DNA from: JABWAJ01 sp038323375
GTDB taxonomy: Bacteria > Bacteroidota > Bacteroidia > Chitinophagales > Saprospiraceae
DNA: 64,000 nt
Assembly (NCBI GenBank): GCA_038323375.1
Contig: JBBQGV010000009.1
Location: forward strand, 30,765 to 94,764
Reading direction: 5' to 3'
The notes under the pieces are model-generated. The model was given only the letters and a program-made list of their open reading frames with translations, was not told the DNA's origin and made no database searches. Positions 32,839 to 42,200 of the stretch are shown here, one piece after another. Within the stretch, counting starts at the first letter, position 1; each line of letters begins with the position of its first letter. Both the position numbers and the translations under genes were made by a program.

Positions 32839-35211
32839 ATGCGGGCTTTTACCTTAACCACCCTTTTCCTCGCGGCGATGCTGCCGCTCATAGCACAAAA
32901 ACCGGCCAACCGCTCGGCACTGAAAATCGAACAATTTATGCAGGGCGAACGCTTCACCGGCTTTGCCCCGCAAGACATCTCCTGGTCGGAAGACAGCAAA
33001 ACGATTTACTTTTCCTGGAATCCGGACTTAGACACCCTGCGCAGCCGGTATTCGGTAGGCATCGAAGGCGGTCAACCGCAAAAACTGACGCCGGAAGTGC
33101 TGCGCGATTTGCCGGAAGGCGGCGTTTACAACAAAAGCTTTTCCCAAAAACTCTACGGCAAAAACGGCGACCTTTTCCTTTTGGATCTGGCCAATGGCCA
33201 AAAACGGCAAATCACCAATACCGTAGACCGCGAAAGCAATGCCCGCTTTTCGGGTGATGAAAAACACGTCATTTTCCAGCAGGGCAACAACCTTTATGTC
33301 TGGGAAATTGCTGGCGGTGCGTTGCAGCAACTGACCGATTTTCGACGCGGCGCGGCTAAATTAGAATCGCCGCTCCCGGAGCAGGAGCAGTGGCTGAAAA
33401 ATGACCAGCTCGAATGGTTTGAAGTTTTGGCTGAGCGCAAAGCCACCCGCGAAACCCGCGAGCGCCGCGACAAAGCCCTCGACCCCAAACGCCCCCGCGA
33501 GATTTATTACGGCGAACGGCAACAACTGTCGAATGTGCAGATCAGCCCGGATTTGAAATACGTGACCTACCGCCTCAGCACGCCTTCGCGCGGCAAAAGC
33601 ACCAAAGTACCCGACTTTGTCACCGAATCAGGCTACATCGAAGACCTGAACGCCCGCCAGAAGGTCGGAACCGCCGGCGACACTTATGAAAGTAGTGTCT
33701 ACGACATCGAACGCGACACACATTACGTGCTGGACATCAAACAAATAGAAGGCATCTATGAAAAACCGGCGTATTTAGCCGAATACCACAAAGACACGAC
33801 GGCGTACAACCCAAAGTACAAAAACCCGCGCGAAGTCCTCATCAGCGGTCCTGTTTTTTCGGAAGACGGCAAAGCGGTGGTCGTCGTTCGCGCTTTGGAC
33901 AACAAAGACCGCTGGATCATGCTGCTCGACCCGGCAACCGGCAAGCTCAAATTGCTCGACAGGCAACACGACGATGCCTGGGTGGGTGGCCCGGGCGTCG
34001 GCTCGAATTTTTCGACAGGCAATATCGGATGGATGCCCGACAACAAGCGCATCTGGTTCCACTCGGAAGCCACCGGCTTTTCCCACCTCTATGCACTGGA
34101 TGCGGAAACACTGGAGAAAAAAGCCCTGACGAGCGGCAATTTTGAAATTTTAAATACCGACCTGTCGAAAGACAATCAATGGTTCTACATTACGGCAAAC
34201 GCCGAAGGGCCGCACGAACAGCATTTTTACCGCCTGCCCCTGAATGGCGGTAAATTGGAAAAAATTACGGCGCAAACCGGTGCCCACGAAGTGGAACTTT
34301 CTCCCGACGAAAAACTGCTGGCGGTGCGCCATTCTTACAGCAACCAGCCCTGGGAACTCTACATCATGGAAAACAAACCCGGCGCGACCATGCGCCAACT
34401 GACGAAGTCCACCACCGCCAAATTCGACGGTTATAAATGGCGTGACCCTGAAATTGTGTGGTTCACCGCCCGCGATGGCGTGAAAGTGCCCGCCCGCCTC
34501 TACCGTCCGGCGAAAGCCAAAAAAGGCGGCCCGGCGGTGATTTTCGTACACGGCGCCGGTTACCTCCAGAACGTCCACAAATGGTGGAGTACTTACCACC
34601 GCGAGTTCATGTTCCACAACTACTTAGCAGACAATGGCTACACGGTGCTCGATATTGACTACCGGGCCAGCAGCGGCTACGGGCGCGACTGGCGCACGGC
34701 CATCTACCGGTTCATGGGGGGCAAAGACTTAGATGACCACATAGACGGGGCGCGCTACCTGACCAAAGAATTGGGCGTGGACGCCAAACGCATCGGCATT
34801 TACGGAGGCTCTTACGGCGGCTTTATCACGCTGATGGGGCTGTTTACTTCGCCCGGCACGTTTAAAAGTGGCGCGGCGTTGCGTTCGGTGACCGACTGGG
34901 CGCACTACAACCACTCCTACACCGCCAATATCCTGAATACGCCGGCGTTGGACAGCATCGCCTACGCCCGCAGTTCGCCCATTTACCACGCCAAGGGTCT
35001 GAAAGACCAGCTGCTCATTTTGCACGGCATGGTGGACACAAATGTGCAGTTTCAGGACGTAGTGCGCTTATCGCAACGCCTGATCGAACTGGGCAAAGAC
35101 GGCTGGGAATTTGCCGTCTACCCGATGGAAGACCACGGCTTCGTGGAACCCAGCAGCTGGGCGGATGAATACAAGCGGATTTATAAGTTGTTTGAGGAGA
35201 CATTGAAGTAG
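32839..35211 (+). CDS. secreted S9-family prolyl oligopeptidase / dipeptidyl peptidase IV-like
   Basis: This is a protein of 790 residues; the ATG at 32839 gives a signal peptide (MRAFTLTTLFLAAMLPLIAQ). An N-terminal beta-propeller carries WD40/PD40-like repeats (DISWSEDSKTIYFSWN; ARFSGDEKHVIFQQG). The C-terminal alpha/beta hydrolase has Ser658 (GIYGGSYGGF), Asp733 (HGMVDTNVQF) and His766 (MEDHGFVEP). It probably cleaves peptides in the periplasm or outside. The TAG stop coincides with the start of a BIME. Confidence 0.93.
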   Translation: MRAFTLTTLFLAAMLPLIAQKPANRSALKIEQFMQGERFTGFAPQDISWSEDSKTIYFSWNPDLDTLRSRYSVGIEGGQPQKLTPEVLRDLPEGGVYNKSFSQKLYGKNGDLFLLDLANGQKRQITNTVDRESNARFSGDEKHVIFQQGNNLYVWEIAGGALQQLTDFRRGAAKLESPLPEQEQWLKNDQLEWFEVLAERKATRETRERRDKALDPKRPREIYYGERQQLSNVQISPDLKYVTYRLSTPSRGKSTKVPDFVTESGYIEDLNARQKVGTAGDTYESSVYDIERDTHYVLDIKQIEGIYEKPAYLAEYHKDTTAYNPKYKNPREVLISGPVFSEDGKAVVVVRALDNKDRWIMLLDPATGKLKLLDRQHDDAWVGGPGVGSNFSTGNIGWMPDNKRIWFHSEATGFSHLYALDAETLEKKALTSGNFEILNTDLSKDNQWFYITANAEGPHEQHFYRLPLNGGKLEKITAQTGAHEVELSPDEKLLAVRHSYSNQPWELYIMENKPGATMRQLTKSTTAKFDGYKWRDPEIVWFTARDGVKVPARLYRPAKAKKGGPAVIFVHGAGYLQNVHKWWSTYHREFMFHNYLADNGYTVLDIDYRASSGYGRDWRTAIYRFMGGKDLDDHIDGARYLTKELGVDAKRIGIYGGSYGGFITLMGLFTSPGTFKSGAALRSVTDWAHYNHSYTANILNTPALDSIAYARSSPIYHAKGLKDQLLILHGMVDTNVQFQDVVRLSQRLIELGKDGWEFAVYPMEDHGFVEPSSWADEYKRIYKLFEETLK

Positions 35212-35299
35212 GGGCGACCCTCGCGGTGGCCCTGCATCACAGCGACCCTCGCGGTGGCTATGATGCCAAGATGAATGGGGTGCCCTTCCGGTCGCCTTT
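35208..35299. repeat. REP/BIME cluster 3
   Basis: It starts at the S9 peptidase stop with GTAGGGGCGACCCTCGCGGT. Two further REP words in alternating orientation follow, with the spacer GATGCCAAGATGAATGGGG also seen (inverted) in cluster 1. Strong similarity to the inverted complement of ~21535-21631. Confidence 0.8.
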
Positions 35300-35369
35300 G
35301 AACAGTGTGGCACTTGACAGGGAATTCGACAAACGCCGGTAAATTTTTCAAACACCTAAATGCCATAGC

Positions 35370-35930
35370 ATGGGCAAATTTTTTGATTCCATTCAATCAG
35401 CACAACGGGCTTTTATCGAAAAGCAGCACCTGTTTTTTGTCAGCACGGCGCCGCTTCAGGCTGGCGGACACATCAACCTGTCGCCCAAAGGGCTTGATGC
35501 TTTCCGGGTTTTGTCTCCGAATCAAGTGGCGTATTTAGATTTGGTTGGCAGCGGCAACGAAACCTCCGCTCACACCCTCGAAAATGGGCGCATCACGTTT
35601 ATGTTTTGCGCCTTTGAAGGGTCGCCGCTGATTCTGCGCCTCTATGGGAAGGGGTGCGCTATCTTGCCGGGGTCAGCAACCTGGGCGCAATACGCCCCAC
35701 ATTTTACCCTGCCGGTCAATACGCGCCAGATTTTTGTGGCGGATGTTGAATTGGTTCAGACCTCCTGCGGGTTCGGTGTGCCGCTGTACGACTATACCGG
35801 CGAACGCGCCATTTTGGCCGAATGGGCCGACAAAAAAGGGGAAGCCGGCCTGCACGATTACATCCTGGAAAAAAACGCAGAAAGTTTGGATGGATTGAAG
35901 ACGGATTATGGCGTACAGGAAGGACGATAG
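35370..35930 (+). CDS. pyridoxamine 5'-phosphate oxidase-like FMN-binding protein
   Basis: This is a 186-residue split-barrel protein. Typical segments are QHLFFVSTAPLQAGGHINLS, SPNQVAYLDLVGSGNETSAH and RITFMFCAFEGSPLILRLYG. The family binds FMN or F420 and reduces varied substrates; the exact reaction is unknown. Single gene with no obvious operon partner. Confidence 0.85.
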   Translation: MGKFFDSIQSAQRAFIEKQHLFFVSTAPLQAGGHINLSPKGLDAFRVLSPNQVAYLDLVGSGNETSAHTLENGRITFMFCAFEGSPLILRLYGKGCAILPGSATWAQYAPHFTLPVNTRQIFVADVELVQTSCGFGVPLYDYTGERAILAEWADKKGEAGLHDYILEKNAESLDGLKTDYGVQEGR

Positions 35931-35940
35931 AAAGCCACGT

Positions 35941-36162
35941 TCATACTTTTCTTAATTTTCCTGTGTAGCCATAATTTATTGGCTTGCGTGGGTCTCTTCG
36001 TTCTATGAATTTTTCCCAAACCGATTTTTCTTCTGATTCGGTTTGTCCGAAAATGCCAGAGAACCCGGTAAAAAGCATCAGGATAAGCGTGACTCCTTTT
36101 TTATTTTTGATCTCTTTTTTTCTGTTATCCCCAAAAAACCGCCACCCCAACGCAACAACCCT
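35941..36162 (-). CDS. small putative secreted protein
   Basis: About 73 codons. A signal-like segment KNKKGVTLILMLFTGFSGIF ends in GQ. The mature part is short and charged (SVWEKFIERRDPRKPINYGY). It lies just after the deacetylase gene in the same direction. There is no good ATG close to the signal segment, so the start is uncertain; it may be a remnant. Confidence 0.35.
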   Translation of the reverse strand, partial: RVVALGWRFFGDNRKKEIKNKKGVTLILMLFTGFSGIFGQTESEEKSVWEKFIERRDPRKPINYGYTGKLRKV

Positions 36163-36199
36163 CATAAACCATACGAAACGAAAAACAAACATTATTATC

Positions 36200-36853
36200 C
36201 TACGCCGTTTTCCTCAACCCCGGCCCAACCGCCAGCGTCAGCTCATCCAATTTCTCAAAAGCATACCCTAAGCCAGAAAAATGCTCCAGCACCCGGGGCA
36301 GCGTGTACATCAAATTTTCCTGCGCTTTCAGGCTGTCGTGAAAAACGATGATGGAGCCGGGGACAGCGTGTTCGGTCACATTGGTCAGGCATTGCTCTGG
36401 CGTGATGGCTGCGTCAAAATCGCCGCTCAGAATATCCCACATCACAATTTGGTAATGGCGCTGTAAAAACTGCGCCTGACTCGGCTTTAGCCGGCCGTAG
36501 GGCGGGCGAAAAAGCGTGGAACCCGTTTGTCGGGCGCAATGCCGCACATTGTGAAAGTACGGGATATTGTCGCTGGCCCAGCCACTCAGGTGGTTGAAGG
36601 TGTGGCTGCCGAACGCATGGCCTGCTGCTTTCACCTGCTCGAAGACCGGATAGTGCTTGCGGATGTTGTCGCCCACACAAAAAAAGGTGGCATGGGCGCG
36701 GTATTGTTCGAGCTGCGACAGCACCCAGGGCGTGACTTCCGGGATGGGACCGTCGTCGAAGGTCAGGAAGATGGTTTTTTCCTGCGTCGGCACGTTCCAG
36801 ATGAAGTTTGGAAACAGGTTCCGGATGAAATTAGGCGTTTTAACAAGGTACAT
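36200..36853 (-). CDS. polysaccharide deacetylase (NodB/CE4 family)
   Basis: This is a protein of 217 residues; the start at 36853 (MYLVKTPNFI) fits homologues better than the ATG seven codons earlier. CE4 motifs are present: FLTFDDGP (catalytic/metal Asp), GSHTFNHL (metal His), FRPPYGR and the C-terminal IIVFHDS. It removes acetyl groups from polysaccharides, probably peptidoglycan or an exopolysaccharide. It has no signal peptide of classical type. Confidence 0.9.
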   Translation of the reverse strand: MYLVKTPNFIRNLFPNFIWNVPTQEKTIFLTFDDGPIPEVTPWVLSQLEQYRAHATFFCVGDNIRKHYPVFEQVKAAGHAFGSHTFNHLSGWASDNIPYFHNVRHCARQTGSTLFRPPYGRLKPSQAQFLQRHYQIVMWDILSGDFDAAITPEQCLTNVTEHAVPGSIIVFHDSLKAQENLMYTLPRVLEHFSGLGYAFEKLDELTLAVGPGLRKTA

Positions 36854-36933
36854 AACCGTTTGATTTATGTTCATGGAAAAAGATCATGGGCGTATTGTGT
36901 TTTGGGGATCAAACTACTCTTGCTCAAAATCAT

Positions 36934-36941
36934 TAACTTTG
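36934..36941 (+). promoter_or_regulatory. predicted -7 box of gltX (TAACTTTG)
   Basis: Perfect TAnnTTTG match ~200 nt before the gltX start. No clear -33 element; leader of ~200 nt if used. Confidence 0.4.
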
Positions 36942-37144
36942 CAGCCGCCCGTGCAAAAAATCCAAAAACGGCTGCCCGCAGGATGTTTCACACATGCCGG
37001 AAATACAAAAGGAGACTTTTAGTGCTGCGAAAGGGAGCTTGGTCGTGGTGAGTTGGTCTTGTTTTGTGCTTTTGGGGAGAACGTTTGCCTATGGCAATTT
37101 GCTGCTTTGGCATAAAAATTTGATAATCAATTGAAAAAAATCTA

Positions 37145-38692
37145 ATGACTGATCGTTCCAATCCAACGGCTCCTGCAAAAAATATCCGGGTTCGTTTTGC
37201 GCCAAGCCCAACCGGAGTCCTGCACATCGGGGGCATTCGAACGGCGCTGTACAATTACCTGTTGGCTAAGCAGCAAGGGGGTACTTTTATCCTTCGGATT
37301 GAAGACACGGATCAGGGGCGCTACGTTCCGGGTGCCGAAGCTTACATTGCGGAAGCCCTGCAATGGTGCGGCCTGATTCCGGATGAAGGCCCCGGCTTTG
37401 GCGGGGAATATGGCCCTTACCGTCAATCGGAGCGCAAAGATATTTACCGGCGTTACGCGCTGGAAATGATCGAAAACGGTAAGGCGTATTACGCGTTCGA
37501 CACGCCCGAGGCGCTCGATGCGCAACGCCAGGCCGATCCCAATTTTAAATACGGCGCAGCGGTGCGGATGTCGCTGAGCAACGGCCTGACTTTGAGTAAA
37601 ACAGCGGTTGATCAGAAGATTGCAGCCGGGGAACCCTGGGTCATCCGCCTGAAAGTTGAAGAAAATGAAACCATTCATATCCAGGACCTCATTCGGGGCG
37701 AAGTGAATTTTCAAACTACCGAGCTGGATGACAAGGTATTGCTAAAATCGGACGGCATGCCGACCTACCACCTTGCCAACATCGTGGACGACCACCTGAT
37801 GAAAATCACGCACGTCATCCGGGGCGAAGAATGGCTGCCGAGTACGGCACACCACGTTTTGTTGTACCGTGCGCTAAATTGGGAAGATACGATGCCTCAG
37901 TTTGCACACCTGCCCCTGATTATGAAGCCAGTTGGCACAGGCAAACTCAGCAAACGCGACGGCGCCAAGTTGGGGATTCCGGTGTTCCCGCTTTCCTGGA
38001 AAAGCGACAAACCCGAAGATACCGTAGTCGGCTTTCGCGAATATGGCTTCCTGCCCGGAGCCGTGGTCAATTTTTTGGCGTTGTTGGGATGGAGTCCGGG
38101 CACGGAGCAGGAAATATTTTCTATGCCGGAGCTAAGCAGCGCTTTTTCAATTGAGAAGATCAATAAATCAGGCGCGCGGTTCGACTTCGACAAAGCGAAG
38201 TGGTTCAACCAGCAATACATTATGGCAACCAGCGACGAAACTTTAGCGACAATGGTGCGTCCCATCGTGGAGGCGCATGGCCGTCATCCCGAAGCTGCTT
38301 TTCTGGAAGCTTTTTGCGGACTGATGAAAGAGCGCGTGACGGTATTGCCGGAATTTTGGGAAAACGGGTATTATTTTTTCGAAGCGGTGCGCAACCACGA
38401 CTTGTCGGGCATTGCCAAAAAGTGGAAAAAAGAGCAGCGACCGGTTTTTGACCAATTACTGAAGGTGTTTTTGGGCATTCCGACCTTTGATGCGGAAAGC
38501 CTCAAAGCTGCAACCGATCAGTTCATGGCGCAAAACGAACTAAAACCGGGCGATGTACTGCCTGCACTGCGCATTGCGTTGGCTGGCACCATGAAAGGCC
38601 CGGCTGTTTTTGATATGATGGCGCTGCTGGGCAAAACCCCTGCCGTGGAACGCCTGCAACAAGCATTCGATCATTTTGACCAAGCGATCTGA
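37145..38692 (+). CDS. gltX: glutamate--tRNA ligase
   Basis: This is a 515-residue class I aminoacyl-tRNA synthetase. The HIGH-type motif HIGG is at 27-30 (APSPTGVLHIGGIRTALYN) and the KMSKS-type motif KLSKR at 267-271. The C-terminal helical anticodon-binding half is complete. It charges tRNA-Glu; in species lacking GlnRS it may also misacylate tRNA-Gln, which cannot be judged here. A small gene follows after 2 bases. Confidence 0.97.
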   Translation: MTDRSNPTAPAKNIRVRFAPSPTGVLHIGGIRTALYNYLLAKQQGGTFILRIEDTDQGRYVPGAEAYIAEALQWCGLIPDEGPGFGGEYGPYRQSERKDIYRRYALEMIENGKAYYAFDTPEALDAQRQADPNFKYGAAVRMSLSNGLTLSKTAVDQKIAAGEPWVIRLKVEENETIHIQDLIRGEVNFQTTELDDKVLLKSDGMPTYHLANIVDDHLMKITHVIRGEEWLPSTAHHVLLYRALNWEDTMPQFAHLPLIMKPVGTGKLSKRDGAKLGIPVFPLSWKSDKPEDTVVGFREYGFLPGAVVNFLALLGWSPGTEQEIFSMPELSSAFSIEKINKSGARFDFDKAKWFNQQYIMATSDETLATMVRPIVEAHGRHPEAAFLEAFCGLMKERVTVLPEFWENGYYFFEAVRNHDLSGIAKKWKKEQRPVFDQLLKVFLGIPTFDAESLKAATDQFMAQNELKPGDVLPALRIALAGTMKGPAVFDMMALLGKTPAVERLQQAFDHFDQAI

Positions 38693-38694
38693 AT

Positions 38695-38889
38695 ATGGCA
38701 AAAAAACGAAACGACGAAAAAAATGCGGACGAAGCTTCGTTGGGAAGTTTCGATATCCGGGTAAATGAATTCGGGGAAATCATTACAAATGTTGACCTCG
38801 AAAGCCTGAATGACTTCCTCAATAAAAAGGTGGAAGACAAAAAATTCAAGGATCGCCCTGATTATCAGGCAGCTTCGGAGGAGGAATAA
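38695..38889 (+). CDS. small conserved acidic protein downstream of gltX
   Basis: This is a 64-residue protein, charged at both ends (MAKKRNDEK; YQAASEEE), with the core SFDIRVNEFGEIITNVDLES. The gap to gltX is 2 bases, so the two are co-transcribed. Such a gene is common beside gltX in Saprospiria in my recollection; the function is unknown. Confidence 0.7.
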   Translation: MAKKRNDEKNADEASLGSFDIRVNEFGEIITNVDLESLNDFLNKKVEDKKFKDRPDYQAASEEE

Positions 38890-39294
38890 CACGTTTTGTA
38901 AAAGACAGGATCAAGCTTAGCACAACTCCCGGATGTCGCGTTGCAGCCGCTTTGTCAGTTTTTTGCAGTGGTTTTCGCGTCGAATCGGCAAATATTCAAT
39001 ATCTTTGCATCCGTTTTATAAGACCTAAAAAAACAGGTCATTACATCACAAAAACCGATCATCCCATGAACTTTAAGCAGCAGGCAGTTGATGTCAACTG
39101 CTCTTCCCGAATTTATACAGGAACCCTTCTTCCTACAGACATATCCAGATCGTTTGCTCCACGCAGACAGCACACATACCCGTAACAGGTTCTGATCTTA
39201 CTACACGCTGTTCCGGTTTCCGGGGCAGCAGCATTGGCAATCATGTGTTTTTATTAACTGAAATTCATTCCTTTGTACCAAACATACTATTGGC
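38890..39294. other. leader/promoter region of the adhesin operon
   Basis: There is a -7 box TATCTTTG at 39000-39007; transcription would start near 39014, leaving a leader of ~280 nt. A 39-codon open frame starts at 39066 (MNFKQQAVDVNCSSRIYTGT) and ends before the adhesin; I cannot tell whether it is translated. Confidence 0.45.
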
Positions 39295-42200
39295 ATGATA
39301 AACTATCTACGCTGTCCGGTACGACCCTTCTGGCTTATCCTTGCAGTTTGTTTAATGAGCGTCGCTTCTGTCTATTCCAGGAATACGCCCCGGCCTGAAG
39401 CAGCTAAGCGCCAGGTTTCGTCTAACCCCTTAGCAGCCCCGGTATTTGTGGATTTGCCCCCCAACGACACCATCGTGGATTGTGCAGACAATGTGCCACT
39501 GCCGGTAGGTTTAATGGCCACCGACGACACAGATCCGGCGTTTCCCATGACCATTTTTCCGACGGATTCACCCGATCCAGGTACGATTGATCCCTGCGTA
39601 GGTGCCACCATTACCCGAACCTGGATGGCAATAGACATGGACAATGACACCGCGATCGTCACGCAGATCATTGTGGTGTTGCCGGATACCGAAGGCCCGC
39701 AGGTTTCAGTCCCGGAAATTCAGGCAACGATAGCCTGCCAGGTATTCAATTACGGGGTTTGGATCAATTCGGAGCGCTTGCGCGTAGCCACCAACAGCGG
39801 CGACAACTGTAGTGGCATAGACGACATCAACGATGATGCGCCGCCTTCTTTTAATGATCCCTGCGGTTCGCTGACTGTCACCTTTACCCTCTTAGACAAT
39901 TGCGGGAATTCCACCCAGTGGCTGGCAATGGTTACGGTCATTGATACGCTCGCGCCAGTATTGACGGGCGCGCCGGCTAATGTCACGATTAGTTGCAGCG
40001 ATCCGATCCCGGCTGTGCCGATAGTCACGGCAACCGATAATTGTACGCCCGGATTAGTGGTCAATTTTCAGGAATCCAGCTCTCAGGTGATGGACAGTAC
40101 CTGCGCGCAATACGAATACAGCATCGTACGCACCTGGATCGTTTCAGATTCTTGCGGGAACAACAAAACCCATACCCAGGTCATTTCTGTAGATGATTTT
40201 ACCGCGCCGACTTTTGTTGTGCCGTTAGACATTATTATAGGATGCGACGAGGATGCCCAGGATTTGAACATTACCGGGAATGCGGCCAATGTGCTGGACA
40301 ATTGCGACCCCGATCCGGGAATTTTTTATACCGATGTGGTTGTGAACGGCAATTGCCCAGGGAATTCCGTCATCACCCGGACCTGGCGCGCCCGGGACAT
40401 TTGTGGCAACGTAACCGGGAAAATTCAAACCATTACGGTGGTGGATGACGAATCGCCCGACTTTGTCGTGCCCGATGACCTCACGGTTAATTGTGAGGAC
40501 GCCAACGACGATGACCTCACGGGTGTGCCGATAAATATTTCGGATAATTGCGACATCGCGCCGGTAATTTCGTTCTCCGATGTGGTCATTTCCGGAACCT
40601 GTGTCAACAGCTACGGCATTCGCAGAACCTGGAAAGCGACAGACCACTGCGGCAATTTTACGGAAAAAGACCAGATCATTACCATCGTGGACAACACGGC
40701 ACCTGTTCTTGGCGAAACGGCGGATAACCTGACCCTCAATTGCACCGAAGGCATAGACGTGCAGGGGGCTTTCGACACCTGGGTCAGTAACCGTGGAGGT
40801 GCCGACGCTTCAGACAACTGCACGGAAGACCCTGATTTGGTCTGGTATGCATTTAACAGCAGCACAACCGATCCGGCATCTTTACCCATCAACAATTGCC
40901 CGGCACCCGGGGGCGTGATCCGCACCCGCACGGTTGATTTTATAGTGGAAGACGAATGCGGCAACCGCGATACCACAACGGCAACCTTTATGTTGTTAGA
41001 CAACGAGGCACCGGTCATCAGTGCTTGTCCGCAAAACACCACTATTGCTACAGATGCGGGCGTTTGTGAGGCCACGTATACCCTGTTGCCGCCTGTGATT
41101 GAAGAAAATTGTGCGGATACCACCTTAGCCATTAGTTTGACTGGTTCGGCACCGATTACGACATCTGCCCTGCCCGGATTGGAAGGAGATACGCCGGTTA
41201 ATCCAATCTTCATTAATCTGAATGTTCCCATCCCGGCGCCGGTCAATGCGCTTGGGTCAGGCACGCTGACCATAGCGCTGGTTTCTGTAGATGCGGAAGA
41301 AGCGACAGAGTTTTTTAATATTTATGGCGAAGGCGGCGCATTTTTGGGAACCACAGCGCATACACCTGCCCAATGTGGCAACTCCACGACCACAATCACC
41401 TTGAGTGCTTCCCAGATCAACAATTGGGCGCAGGACGGGCTCATCGTTATCAGCCTGCAACCCAACACGGCGGGGGGCTTGCTGGGGCGTTTCTACATCA
41501 ACGCCATCTGCAACCCTGCGGGCGTCGTTAACGCAGAACTGGATTTTACCGCCAAAAATTTTGGCGCCCTGACTTTTGAATACAGCATCAACCATGGGGC
41601 ACGAACCGCCGTAGTGCCCATAGGTCCGCGTGATATTTCGCTCGATCCGGGTGATCACCTCATTACTTACTATGCCACCGACTGCGGGGGTAATGTAGAT
41701 AGTTGCGCCTACGTCGTTACCGTAAAAGATATGGAAGCGCCAGTGTCTCAGTGCCCTTCCGACATCGTCGTCAACCTTGCTATCGGTGCTTGCACGGCTT
41801 CTGTCACCCTGCCGCTCCCTGCCGGCGCCGCGGATAACTGTGGAGTATACAACCCCTTTGAGCAAACATTGCCGGCAGACACAACCTCGGCATGGCTGAC
41901 CTTTAATTATGATCCGAATTTGAACGATTACATCGCAAATGATGAATTGTTTATTTTTACCGGGGTGGCAGCCAATGCTTTTGCTCCTGTAACCCTGAGA
42001 CTCGACCTTCGAGGTGATTTTGTAGACAATAATGCTTTCCTGACGATTTATGGAGACGACAACTCCGTTGTTGGCCTTACCCAGCCTGGTATAAGCAACT
42101 GCACTACGCCTGCGCAGGTTTCCTTCAATATTCCGGCAGCTACTTTCAATACCTGGGCAGCAGACGGAACGGTGCAATTTCGGGTACAACCTTTTGATGT

